Assembly: GCA_902791165.1 (NCBI GenBank)
Contig: CADAVB010000009.1
Location: 1-39,773, forward strand
DNA from: an uncultured Bacteroidia bacterium
GTDB lineage: Bacteria > Bacteroidota > Bacteroidia > Bacteroidales > F082
Reading direction: 5' to 3'
Length of the DNA: 39,773 bases
The position numbers were made by a program, and so were the translations under genes. The notes below the pieces were generated by a model, which had not been told where the DNA came from, made no database searches, and worked only from the letters and a program-made list of their open reading frames with translations. Below, piece after piece: positions 32,636 through 39,773 of the stretch (positions are counted from its first letter, which is position 1; every line of letters begins with the position of its first letter).

Positions 32636-33391
32636 ATGAATTTTACACTGAAAATCTGGCGACAAGCCAACCGATTGACCAAAGGCAAGTTGGTGGAATA
32701 CAAACTGACTGACATCGAGCCTGATATGTCGTTTCTCGAAATGCTTGATGTGCTGAACGAACGTATCGTTTTGGAAGGCGGCGACCCTGTCTTCTTCGAC
32801 CACGATTGTCGCGAGGGAATATGCGGAGCTTGCAGTTTGTTCATTAATGGACGGCCTCATGGCAAAGGCGAGGGAATCACCACCTGCCAGCTCTATATGC
32901 GTCACTTTAAGGATGGCGAAACGATAACCGTGGAGCCGTTTCGCGCCAAGGCATTTCCCGTTATCAAGGACCTGACAGTTGATCGTTCGGCCTTCGATCA
33001 GATAATACAAGCGGGGGGCTATGTTTCGTGCCATACGGGTGGCGTCCCCGACGGCAACGCCATCCCGATTCCGAAGGCCGATGCCGATCTTGCGATGGAC
33101 GCGGCTTCGTGCATTGGCTGTGGCGCTTGCGTGGCGGCCTGCAAAAACGCCAGCGCGATGCTTTTTGTGGCTGCCAAGGTGTCGCAACTCGCGCTGCTGC
33201 CCCAAGGCAAGGTGGAAAACGAGCGCCGCGCACGAGCCATGGTGGCCAAGATGGACGAACTCGGCTTCGGCAACTGCACCAACACCTATGCCTGCCAAGC
33301 CGTTTGTCCCAAGCAGGTTTCGGCGGCCCACATCGCTCGGTTCAACCGTGTTTTCATCAGGTCGGGATTCAATCGTTCGGCCGAAGGATAG
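32636..33391 (+). CDS. frdB: Fumarate reductase / succinate dehydrogenase iron-sulfur subunit
   Basis: This subunit carries electrons between FrdC haem and FrdA flavin through three iron-sulfur clusters. The 251-residue protein starts [10 protein letters not shown]. The N-terminal ferredoxin domain has the [2Fe-2S] ligands in [16 protein letters not shown] and a later Cys in TTCQLY. The C-terminal domain has [13 protein letters not shown] and YACQAVCPK for the other clusters. All expected cysteines appear present, so it should be functional. It is separated from frdCA by an opposite-strand OmpA gene, unlike the usual frdCAB operon order. An upstream in-frame extension overlaps the promoter and is not used. 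Confidence 0.96.
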   Translation: MNFTLKIWRQANRLTKGKLVEYKLTDIEPDMSFLEMLDVLNERIVLEGGDPVFFDHDCREGICGACSLFINGRPHGKGEGITTCQLYMRHFKDGETITVEPFRAKAFPVIKDLTVDRSAFDQIIQAGGYVSCHTGGVPDGNAIPIPKADADLAMDAASCIGCGACVAACKNASAMLFVAAKVSQLALLPQGKVENERRARAMVAKMDELGFGNCTNTYACQAVCPKQVSAAHIARFNRVFIRSGFNRSAEG

Positions 33392-33445
33392 CACCTATTG
33401 AAGCACTTTTTGCACCCTTACAACGGGAGTTATTAAAAAAAACAC

Positions 33446-33453
33446 TATCTTTG
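33446..33453 (+). promoter_or_regulatory. -7 box of the first small barrel gene
   Basis: TATCTTTG matches TAnnTTTG, 41 bases before the ATG at 33495. Confidence 0.7.
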
Positions 33454-33494
33454 TCGCAAAATTCCAAACACAGTATTAACCAATATTATTAAAA

Positions 33495-34223
33495 ATGAAG
33501 AAATTAGTCTTGTTTGCCAGCTTGGTTCTGGCGCTCTCGCTGAACGCTTCAGCACAGTACAAAGGTTTCTCCTTTGGTTTGAAATTTGGTCCTACCATCG
33601 ACTGGACGGGATCGACAACTGGTGCCGCTATTAACGAAGGTACTAGAGCCGGTTTTGGTTTGGGTGTTGTTGGAGAGTATTATTTCTCCGAGAACTACGC
33701 TATCGTCACGGGTGTCAATGTGAACATGAACCGTGGCCACTACAGTTTCAACAAGGCTCGTATGGTGGATACCATCCTGACGCCTTATTCCATCGACAGG
33801 TATTACAAATCGACGGTGTATGAAATCCCGTTGATGCTGAAGATGGTGACCGAACAGTTCGGCAGCCTTCCCATTCGTTACTACGCCCAAGTGGGTGGTG
33901 GCCTTGGCTATTGCCGCAAGGTGTTGGTGAAGGATACTTTCGATGGTCTTGCCGCCGAAAACTATGCCAAGTCCGACAAAGAGTTCAGCAATCTCCGCGT
34001 TTCGTTGAAGATTGGTGCTGGTGCTCAGTATGTCATTACAGGCTCAACTCGCGTCTTCGCTGGTTTGTATTTCTCGCACGACTTCCTGAACAACATTAAT
34101 TACATCAAGCCCGACCATTGTGGCAAGTATTATAATGAAGCAGGAGAAGTGATTGGCAAGCGCGACACCAAGCTGAATCTGCTCCAAAACCGTTTGGGCC
34201 TCGAAGTGGGTATTCTCTTCTAA
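33495..34223 (+). CDS. Outer-membrane beta-barrel protein, PorT-like fold (small barrel 1)
   Basis: A 242-residue protein with a signal peptide (MKKLVLFASLVLALSLNASA) and an all-beta mature part. It opens FGLKFGPTIDWTG, alternates Gly and aromatic residues, and ends NRLGLEVGILF, as in OMP_b-brl_2 (PF13568-like) barrels. The nearby 35134-35826 gene shares the same opening and closing patterns and is a likely distant paralogue. Many such barrels are annotated PorT-like, but I see nothing that ties this one to secretion. The gene is a single transcription unit between its own promoter and a bidirectional hairpin. Confidence 0.85.
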   Translation: MKKLVLFASLVLALSLNASAQYKGFSFGLKFGPTIDWTGSTTGAAINEGTRAGFGLGVVGEYYFSENYAIVTGVNVNMNRGHYSFNKARMVDTILTPYSIDRYYKSTVYEIPLMLKMVTEQFGSLPIRYYAQVGGGLGYCRKVLVKDTFDGLAAENYAKSDKEFSNLRVSLKIGAGAQYVITGSTRVFAGLYFSHDFLNNINYIKPDHCGKYYNEAGEVIGKRDTKLNLLQNRLGLEVGILF

Positions 34224-34242
34224 TCCGACGGGTCAAAGCATG

Positions 34243-34277
34243 AAAAAAGGAGAAGGCAAACGGCCTTCTCCTTTTTT
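34243..34277. terminator. Bidirectional hairpin between small barrels 1 and 2
   Basis: A perfect 15-bp stem (AAAAAAGGAGAAGGC with GCCTTCTCCTTTTTT) around a 5-base loop, lying between convergent genes. Confidence 0.92.
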
Positions 34278-34294
34278 TGTGGAATGAGGTGAAA

Positions 34295-35014
34295 TCAAAG
34301 GAACTTGTAGCCGATGGTCACCATGAACATGTTCGTGTGGGCATCGGAGATGTTGTTGGTGTCAATATATTGACCCCAATTGGTGTTGTTGATGATTTCA
34401 GCGCCAAACATTTTGGTGAGGCCAAAATTGTAGTTGATATCCAAGGTAATGTTTTTCAACACATCAAAGCCAAGACCGCCTTGAAGTCCGAAAGCGATGG
34501 TCTTGGTGTCGAAGGTCTCTTTGCTGATTTCGACTTTTGTTGCGTCTCCAACGGCCTGGCTGACCAGGGTTTTCTGGGGAATGGTGAAATTGAGCGTCGG
34601 ACCCACTTGGGCACGAACAGCCAACAGGTTTCCAACGATGTCAAGCTTGTAACCCAACATGATGGGCACCTGAATGTTCATGGCATTCAACGTGAAATCC
34701 ACGCCGGCACCGCTCGGGATGGTGATGTCGCCAATAACAACATCTTGTTGAACATTGGTGTTCAAAGTGAAAGCGTTCGAGGTCTTAAACCATAATGCTT
34801 CGGGCTGAACATAGAATCCGCCAAATTCGACGCGGCCAAACAAACCCACGGTGAAATGATTCATGAATCCAGCTTTGATGTCCTCTTTCTGATAAGACAA
34901 TTTTGCGGTTTGGTAACCGACTTTTGGGCCAATGGACAGGTCGAAATCGCCACCGGCAAAAGCCACGCTGCCCATCATGAGCAAGGTGGCAATCATTGCA
35001 AATGCTTTTTTCAT
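34295..35014 (-). CDS. Outer-membrane beta-barrel protein (small barrel 2)
   Basis: A 239-residue protein with signal peptide MKKAFAMIATLLMMGSVAFA and a barrel-like mature part (FDLSIGPKVGYQTAKLSY, FTVGLFGRVEFGGFYVQPEA), ending NMFMVTIGYKFL with a terminal aromatic residue. I start at ATG 35014, downstream of the promoter. The fold matches the PF13568-like group, but the sequence differs clearly from its two neighbours. Its first residues and the bases around its start are nearly the same as in the two OmpA genes of this window. The role is unknown. Confidence 0.83.
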   Translation of the reverse strand: MKKAFAMIATLLMMGSVAFAGGDFDLSIGPKVGYQTAKLSYQKEDIKAGFMNHFTVGLFGRVEFGGFYVQPEALWFKTSNAFTLNTNVQQDVVIGDITIPSGAGVDFTLNAMNIQVPIMLGYKLDIVGNLLAVRAQVGPTLNFTIPQKTLVSQAVGDATKVEISKETFDTKTIAFGLQGGLGFDVLKNITLDINYNFGLTKMFGAEIINNTNWGQYIDTNNISDAHTNMFMVTIGYKFL

Positions 35015-35054
35015 TTGAAAGGTGTTTTGGTGAATGAATAAGTTGATTTGAGGG

Positions 35055-35062
35055 CAAAAGTA
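35055..35062 (-). promoter_or_regulatory. -7 box of small barrel 2
   Basis: Reverse strand reads TACTTTTG, 41 bases before the ATG. Confidence 0.65.
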
Positions 35063-35105
35063 AGAATCATTTTTGAATTTTCGGGGAAATATCGCCAAAA
35101 TAAAT

Positions 35106-35113
35106 TATCTTTG
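35106..35113 (+). promoter_or_regulatory. -7 box of small barrel 3 and possibly nadE
   Basis: TATCTTTG matches TAnnTTTG, 21 bases before the ATG at 35134. Confidence 0.7.
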
Positions 35114-35133
35114 TGGGTCTAAAATTCAAAACT

Positions 35134-35826
35134 ATGAAAAGAATATCGTTGATTATCAGTTTTTTGACCTTTTTTATGGTCGGCGTCAATGCACAATCGG
35201 GAGCTTTGTCATACGGTGTCAAAGCGGGTCCCACCTTCAATTGGGCCAGTGCGGCCTCCACTTCGTGTGAGAACAAGGGTGCCCCGATGGGTTTTGGCTT
35301 GGGCCTTGTAGCCGACTATGAGATCACAAGCAATCTTGCTTTTTCCACGGGATTGGAATACAATTTGGTCCGCATGAAATACCAGTTTGCCGATTATAGG
35401 CGTATGGAGAATTTTTTGGAGTATTCGGATGTTACCGTCGATCGCAAGTCAGCGGGTTCGTATCTTGAAATTCCATTGAAGGCCAAGGCAAGCATGGACA
35501 TTATGGACGAATTGAAAGGTTTTGTTGAAGCCGGCTTGGGCATCGGCATTAATTTGTCGTCCCGCGCCAAGGATGAGTTCGATTTTTATGGCATAGACTA
35601 TGCCGACAAGAGATATGTCGATAAGACCTACCAATACCGTATGCTTCAGGCGGCGTTGCGTTTCGGACTTGGTGCCGAGTATGCCTTCAGCTCCGACTAT
35701 AGCCTGTTCGCCCAAGTGTCGTTCCGCCATGCCCTGTCCAACATGTTCACCCACGACCTGCAACGGAAAACGGGCAGTAACATGAAGGTCAATTTCATCG
35801 GCATAGAAGCGGGTGTCATGTTTTAA
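35134..35826 (+). CDS. Outer-membrane beta-barrel protein (small barrel 3)
   Basis: A 230-residue protein with a signal peptide (to about residue 20, GVNAQ). The PF13568-like barrel runs from LSYGVKAGPTFNWASA through GFGLGLVADYEI and YLEIPLKAKASM to the terminal NFIGIEAGVMF. It shares its start and end strand patterns with small barrel 1. nadE begins 25 bases after its stop, with no terminator or clear box between, so the two may share a transcript. That link between a surface barrel and a cytosolic NAD enzyme is probably incidental. Confidence 0.84.
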   Translation: MKRISLIISFLTFFMVGVNAQSGALSYGVKAGPTFNWASAASTSCENKGAPMGFGLGLVADYEITSNLAFSTGLEYNLVRMKYQFADYRRMENFLEYSDVTVDRKSAGSYLEIPLKAKASMDIMDELKGFVEAGLGIGINLSSRAKDEFDFYGIDYADKRYVDKTYQYRMLQAALRFGLGAEYAFSSDYSLFAQVSFRHALSNMFTHDLQRKTGSNMKVNFIGIEAGVMF

Positions 35827-35850
35827 AACAGTTAATCATCTCTTTTTTCT

Positions 35851-37482
35851 ATGAAAATAGCATTAGCACAGCTCAATTATTGCATCGGCGATTTTGGGCC
35901 AAACACGAAGAAAATCATTGAGGCGGCACACAAGGCCAAGGCAGAGGGCACCGATTTGGTGGTTTTTTCAGAACTGTCAGTTTGTGGTTATTTCCCGTTT
36001 GATTGTCTCGGCTTTACCGATTTCATCAACAAGTGCAACCAAGCTTTGGACACGATTGCCGCCGAATGTAGCGAGATTCCGCTTATCGTTGGAGCGCCAG
36101 TTGTTGCCGAGGAGGGGGAAAAGCGGCTTTTCAACGCAGCCGTATTCATGCACCAAGGCCGTCGGCAAGTGTTCAAGAAGAAACGCATCGGGAGCCATCC
36201 TTTGTTTGACGAACGCGATTATTTCGAGCCTTCGCCCGACGACGACCAACTGCTCGAATTGGGCGGACTTCGTCTTGCCGTTGTGGTTGGCGACGACCTT
36301 TCCAACTGGGGTTCCGACCCCATCCTGATGGAGAACCGCATCGACGAATTGGCCAACTTGCATCCTGATGTGGTGGTGGCTCTTGCCGCCTCCGTCTTCG
36401 ACTATACCATGCCGCGCTATCGTTGCAACACCCTGCGCCAAACGGTGCTGAAACACGAGTTTCCGCTCATTATGGTCAATCAAGTAGGGGCGCAAACCCA
36501 TCTCATTTTCGACGGCGGATCGATGGCCTTCGCCAATAACGGCCATGTTGATACAGCTTTGCCGTTCTTTGAAGAGGGAGTTCAAATCGTTGATACCGAA
36601 AACTTGGTGCTTCACCGTACGGGCGACGACCGTCTGGTGATTCCCGAAAAAATGTCGCTGATTCATGATGCTTTGGTGTTGGGTGTGCGCGACTATTTCC
36701 ATAAGATGGGTTTCAAGGAGGCCATCATTGGGCTTTCGGGCGGACTGGATTCTGCTTTGGTGACCTACATCGCCGCCAAGGCTCTTGGTGCCGAGAACGT
36801 CAGGGTGTTGTTGTTGCCTTCCCAGTTCTCCACCGACCATTCGGTGACCGATGCGGTGGCTTTGGCCGAAAAGTTGGGTGTGCGCTACGACACGGTGGCC
36901 ATCAAGCCGGTGTATGACAGTTTCGAAGCGGCTTTGCAACCGTTTTTCGAGGGTCGTCCCTTCGATGTTACCGAAGAGAACCTACAAGCGCGTATTCGAG
37001 GCGTCATCTTGATGGCGTTCGGCAACAAGTTCGGCAACATTTTGCTTAATACCAGCAACAAGTCTGAGGCTTCTGTTGGCTATGGTACGCTTTATGGTGA
37101 CATGTGCGGTGGCCTTTCTGTGATAGGCGATGTGTATAAGACCGAAGCCTACGAGTTGGCCCGCTATATTAATAAGGAGGACGAAATCATTCCGTGGCAT
37201 ACTATTAATAAGGTGCCGTCGGCAGAATTGCGTCCCGACCAGAAGGATAGCGATAGTCTTCCCGATTATGCCATCCTTGACGGTATCTTGTTCCAATACA
37301 TCGAAAAATCGAAATCGGCTGAGGAAATTGTTTCGTTGGGCTTTGACCGTGCCACGGTGGAACGCACTTTGCGCATGGTAAACCGCAATGAATTCAAGCG
37401 GCAACAGGTGGCTCCCATATTGAGGGTGTCGCCACGTGCTTTTGGTGCCGAGCGGCAAGTGCCAGTGGTGGCAAGATTCTGA
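35851..37482 (+). CDS. nadE: NAD+ synthetase, two-domain type, with a substituted amidotransferase nucleophile
   Basis: NadE makes NAD+ from deamido-NAD+ and ATP. The 543-residue form has a nitrilase-like domain (1-260) that normally takes ammonia from glutamine, and a synthetase domain (280-543). The synthetase part looks intact: the ATP loop S296-GGLDS, LLPSQFSTDHSV, and NTSNKSEASVGYGTLYGD. In the amidotransferase part, the Glu is present (E41, VVFSELSVCGY) and a Lys is present (K110/K111). The segment that normally reads ICEDxW, with the catalytic Cys, reads VVVGDDLSNWG, so Gly147 replaces the nucleophile. If correct, the enzyme should depend on free ammonia. The codon is GGC, so at least two base changes from a Cys codon are not required; TGC to GGC is one change. 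Confidence 0.94.
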   Translation: MKIALAQLNYCIGDFGPNTKKIIEAAHKAKAEGTDLVVFSELSVCGYFPFDCLGFTDFINKCNQALDTIAAECSEIPLIVGAPVVAEEGEKRLFNAAVFMHQGRRQVFKKKRIGSHPLFDERDYFEPSPDDDQLLELGGLRLAVVVGDDLSNWGSDPILMENRIDELANLHPDVVVALAASVFDYTMPRYRCNTLRQTVLKHEFPLIMVNQVGAQTHLIFDGGSMAFANNGHVDTALPFFEEGVQIVDTENLVLHRTGDDRLVIPEKMSLIHDALVLGVRDYFHKMGFKEAIIGLSGGLDSALVTYIAAKALGAENVRVLLLPSQFSTDHSVTDAVALAEKLGVRYDTVAIKPVYDSFEAALQPFFEGRPFDVTEENLQARIRGVILMAFGNKFGNILLNTSNKSEASVGYGTLYGDMCGGLSVIGDVYKTEAYELARYINKEDEIIPWHTINKVPSAELRPDQKDSDSLPDYAILDGILFQYIEKSKSAEEIVSLGFDRATVERTLRMVNRNEFKRQQVAPILRVSPRAFGAERQVPVVARF

Positions 37483-37484
37483 CA

Positions 37485-37513
37485 ATCGGGGCGTGCATGC
37501 GCCGCTTCCCGAT
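37485..37513. repeat. Imperfect extragenic palindrome after nadE
   Basis: An outer arm ATCGGG pairs with CCCGAT, and inside it GCG-TGCATG-CGC forms a second stem, with a 5-base bulge between. It begins two bases after the nadE stop and ahead of the true terminator at 37527. Confidence 0.6.
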
Positions 37514-37526
37514 GGGGATAACAACG

Positions 37527-37558
37527 AAAAAAGCCTGACGGATTCGCCAGGCTTTTTT
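37527..37558. terminator. Bidirectional hairpin between nadE and ompA paralogue 2
   Basis: An 11-bp stem (AAAAAAGCCTG with CAGGCTTTTTT), with a further CG pair inside the loop, lies between convergent genes. Confidence 0.9.
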
Positions 37559-37576
37559 CATATTCATTGGTTGGAA

Positions 37577-38896
37577 TTAATTCTTCGGAGCTTCCTTAAT
37601 CAGCTCGATGAGCACGCGGCGGTCGTATTCCGTCGGGTCAAGTTCTTTGACACCGCCCATCGGGACGAGGATGATTTGGCTTTCCGGGATACCCATTTCC
37701 ATGAGTTCCATCATAATCTTGCGGCAACGGTTTTCCGACAAGGTTTGGTTGTAGGCGGGCGTAGCGGTGGCGCTGTCGCACGAGCCTCTCAAGCGCAACT
37801 TGTAGCCGTTGGCTTTGGCCACTTCGGCAATCTCTCTCAAGTTCACGAGATCTCTGCCCGACATGAGCTTGTAGGAGTCGCGGTTGAAGAAGATGGAGAA
37901 GGGATAGCTGACGATGTCTTCGGTCTGCATATTGACAAACTTCACGACGGTGTCATGCACGGGTTCGGGAATGTTGTTCATTTCATCCTCAAGGTTCTTG
38001 AGGCGCTTTCTCATTTCTTCCATTTCCTCGCAGCAGTTGTTAGGCATGTCGTACACTCTGCTGAAGTAGTAGGTAGCACCCAAACCGATAGAATAGTTGT
38101 TGTCGATCAATTTGGGGCGGATATCGCTTCCCACGGAAGGACCTTCATAATTGGCCAAGCCACCGGTTTCATTGAACCACGAGTCGATGTTCCAGCGTTG
38201 TGCGGACCATTTCAGGTCGAGATGCAGGTCGAAGTGGTCGCTGATTCTGAAGTTGTTGATCAAGCCAGCATTGAAAGAAAACTCGGAATTCCGACCTTTT
38301 TGGGCAGTTCTTTCATGTCCTTCGTACATTTCAACTTCATCCTTGTGTTGCATGTTATAAATGAGCGTCGGGGTGACGAAAACGCTTTCGCACACAGTGG
38401 CGAGACCCATACCAGCGTACAGAACGGGAGTATAAACACGTTGAGGGTTGTAGTAGCCTTGGAAGAAATCGATGGGGCTGAAGAACAAGTCCGCATGCAG
38501 GTTGTGGTACATGAAATTCGTGTTGTAGTAGCCGTTAGCATCAGGTTGGGCGTCATCAGCGACCAAGAAGTGGCATGAACTATAGGTGTGTCTGCCATTC
38601 AGGTAGCTCTTGCCTGGGTTTACGTCGTAGGCTAAACGCAGACCAAACTTGTGGTTGATCCATTTGCCTACATTGACACTTGCGCCAAACGAGGGCTTGT
38701 TCCATTGTACGGCGGTGTAGTTTCCTTCAGGATGCTTGTCGGAACCTTGCCACCAGTTCACGCTACCATCGGCGGAGATGAACCAGTTTTGCCAGAATTT
38801 AGTCGTCAGATAGCGGACAGAGTCAACGTGTCCGGCAGCCATTGCGGTAGAAGAAACTACCATAAATGCAATTACTGTGAGGAATGCTTTTTTCAT
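37577..38896 (-). CDS. OmpA-family outer-membrane protein, 439 aa (paralogue 2)
   Basis: Start is MKKAFLTVIAFMVVSSTAMA, a signal peptide; the frame is open upstream through the promoter. The barrel (about 22-330) opens VRYLTTKFWQNWFISADGS, close to the first paralogue (NRYLNTKFSQNWFIDLSGS). A linker with adjacent cysteines (NNCCEEMEEM) leads into a coiled coil (RKRLKNLEDEM) and the OmpA C-terminal domain. The peptidoglycan-contact Asp and Arg are D374 (RGSCDSATA) and R390 (LSENRCRKI), each beside a cysteine (C373, C391), as in paralogue 1. The barrel is some 50 residues longer than in paralogue 1. It has its own promoter (38944-38951) and terminator. Confidence 0.93.
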   Translation of the reverse strand: MKKAFLTVIAFMVVSSTAMAAGHVDSVRYLTTKFWQNWFISADGSVNWWQGSDKHPEGNYTAVQWNKPSFGASVNVGKWINHKFGLRLAYDVNPGKSYLNGRHTYSSCHFLVADDAQPDANGYYNTNFMYHNLHADLFFSPIDFFQGYYNPQRVYTPVLYAGMGLATVCESVFVTPTLIYNMQHKDEVEMYEGHERTAQKGRNSEFSFNAGLINNFRISDHFDLHLDLKWSAQRWNIDSWFNETGGLANYEGPSVGSDIRPKLIDNNYSIGLGATYYFSRVYDMPNNCCEEMEEMRKRLKNLEDEMNNIPEPVHDTVVKFVNMQTEDIVSYPFSIFFNRDSYKLMSGRDLVNLREIAEVAKANGYKLRLRGSCDSATATPAYNQTLSENRCRKIMMELMEMGIPESQIILVPMGGVKELDPTEYDRRVLIELIKEAPKN

Positions 38897-38943
38897 TTTG
38901 TAATAGTGTGTCTGATTATTATTCACTTGTTCAAATTGAGCGG

Positions 38944-38951
38944 CAAAAATA
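38944..38951 (-). promoter_or_regulatory. -7 box of ompA paralogue 2
   Basis: Reverse strand reads TATTTTTG, 48 bases before the ATG. Confidence 0.7.
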
Positions 38952-39011
38952 GACAAATTTTCTGATATGGCGTTAAAATCAATGAAAAAATCAAAAAATA
39001 ATGCCATTTTT

Positions 39012-39773
39012 TTACTTCCCAGCGAGCCGTTCGAGGGTGTTTACTACGAGTTTTTGAACGTAGGGGTGGTAATCGATGGCGAACTTTTCGGTGACGCGGT
39101 TGGCAATGGCCACGCACACCGTTAGGCAGTTGTGGCCCATCATTTTGCCGAGGCCATAGAGTGCCGACGACTCCATTTCGAAGTTGCACACGCGCCAGCC
39201 TTGGTAGTTGAACGCTTCAATCTTTCGGTTGTTTTCGGGATAAGCCAAGTGCATCCTGAGGGTGCGGCCTTGCGGACCATAGAATCCTGGTGCCGTGGCG
39301 GTCACGCCTTGTATGTAGCCTTCGGCCAGGCGGTCGAAGAGTTCCTTCGAGCCTTCCACGACGTAAGGTTTGGGCAAATCAGCCGGATAATCCATCTGTT
39401 CGATGAAGGCATCGCGCATGGCAGTTTCGTTCACTTCGGCGTGTTTCTCATAGAAGTAGAGTAGTCCGTCGAGGCCGATGGCAAAGCGCGTGGCGATGTA
39501 GGTGTCCTCAACGCCGATTTCGGGCTGCAACGCGCCGCAAGTGCCGATGCGGATGAGGTTCAAGGCGCGGTGCTGTTCCTTGGGCATTCTTGTTTTCAGG
39601 TCGATGTTGGCCAAAGTGTCGAGTTCGTTCATCACGATGTCGAGGTTGTCGGTGCCCATGCCAGTTGAGAGCACGGTGATGCGCTTGCCGTGGAACCAGC
39701 CGGTTCGGGTGACGAGTTCGCGGTTTTGGCGTTGCACTTCGATTTTGTCGAAATAGGCTGCAATCATATCGAC
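39012..39773 (-). CDS. Nucleoside phosphorylase family protein (start cut by window)
   Basis: The protein belongs to the PNP/UDP phosphorylase family, which splits nucleosides with phosphate. The frame stays open to the last base, so the N terminus, including the first phosphate-binding Gly loop, lies outside. Visible are VLSTGMGTDNLDIVMNELD, the IRIGTCGALQPEIGVED block, and the nucleoside-binding NFEMESSALYGLG (Met-Glu of the family). A C-terminal helix ends VVNTLERLAGK. The internal Met near 39767 is probably not the start. Uridine or purine nucleosides are both possible substrates; the layout resembles the uridine phosphorylase group of Bacteroidales, but I cannot decide. Confidence 0.85.
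   Translation of the reverse strand, partial: VDMIAAYFDKIEVQRQNRELVTRTGWFHGKRITVLSTGMGTDNLDIVMNELDTLANIDLKTRMPKEQHRALNLIRIGTCGALQPEIGVEDTYIATRFAIGLDGLLYFYEKHAEVNETAMRDAFIEQMDYPADLPKPYVVEGSKELFDRLAEGYIQGVTATAPGFYGPQGRTLRMHLAYPENNRKIEAFNYQGWRVCNFEMESSALYGLGKMMGHNCLTVCVAIANRVTEKFAIDYHPYVQKLVVNTLERLAGK

Noticed and set aside
37436-38578. Plus-strand open frame of 380 codons opposite ompA paralogue 2
   Set aside because: It begins inside nadE, crosses the terminator and has no recognisable domain; it is a shadow.
1-39773. tRNA or rRNA genes, CRISPR arrays, insertion sequences, prophage
   Set aside because: Intergenic gaps are short and contain only promoters, hairpins and small repeats; no spaced repeat array, transposase or phage gene was seen.

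Overview
The window looks like ordinary chromosome from a member of the Bacteroidota, most likely Bacteroidales. Support comes from many -7 promoter boxes of the form TAnnTTTG close upstream of genes, the type IX secretion gene porZ next to recO, a gldH-type lipoprotein, an S46 dipeptidyl-peptidase, DUF4837 beside an MltD-like transglycosylase, a b558-type FrdC/FrdA/FrdB set, and several small outer-membrane barrels. I saw no tRNA, rRNA, CRISPR, insertion sequence or phage gene. No gap between genes exceeds 300 bases; the largest are about 185 bases and hold divergent promoters. Species cannot be named from sequence alone.

Layout. 1-7756: the 3' part of recG, a DUF937 gene whose reading frame appears shifted near its end, a DPP11-like S46 peptidase (minus strand), a DUF2461 gene, then porZ-recO. 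7807-13156 (minus strand): a compact apparent operon read as gldH-like lipoprotein, wza-type exporter, wzc-type tyrosine kinase with a very tyrosine/glycine-rich tail, a NusG/UpxY-type antiterminator, and a membrane-anchored coiled-coil protein, closed by a hairpin terminator. It holds export and regulation genes but no glycosyltransferase. 13344-19103: cell-wall genes mrdA(PBP2)-rodA and mltD-DUF4837, each pair overlapping by four bases. 19135-23051: a small lipoprotein, a lone HsdR-N-type nuclease-fold protein, an exosortase-family membrane protein translationally coupled to a ROK kinase, an MscS channel, and rpmB standing alone.

23160-28507: a TonB-dependent receptor and two different M24 (aminopeptidase P-like) metallopeptidases. 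28611-33391: fumarate reductase/succinate dehydrogenase frdC-frdA, then an OmpA-family gene on the opposite strand, then frdB under its own promoter. 33495-38896: three small beta-barrel genes, nadE, and a second OmpA-family gene. The right edge cuts a nucleoside phosphorylase.

Together the genes cover envelope building (PBP2/RodA, MltD, OmpA proteins), polysaccharide export, T9SS-dependent surface display, peptide use (DPP11 plus aminopeptidases) and anaerobic fumarate respiration. The points most worth a second look are: a nadE whose amidotransferase domain has Gly where the catalytic Cys is expected; the orphan exosortase; the split frdCA/frdB locus; the EPS-export operon led by gldH with a distal antiterminator and a Tyr-rich kinase tail; a paired-cysteine feature shared by both OmpA domains; and two extragenic palindromes not explained as ordinary terminators.
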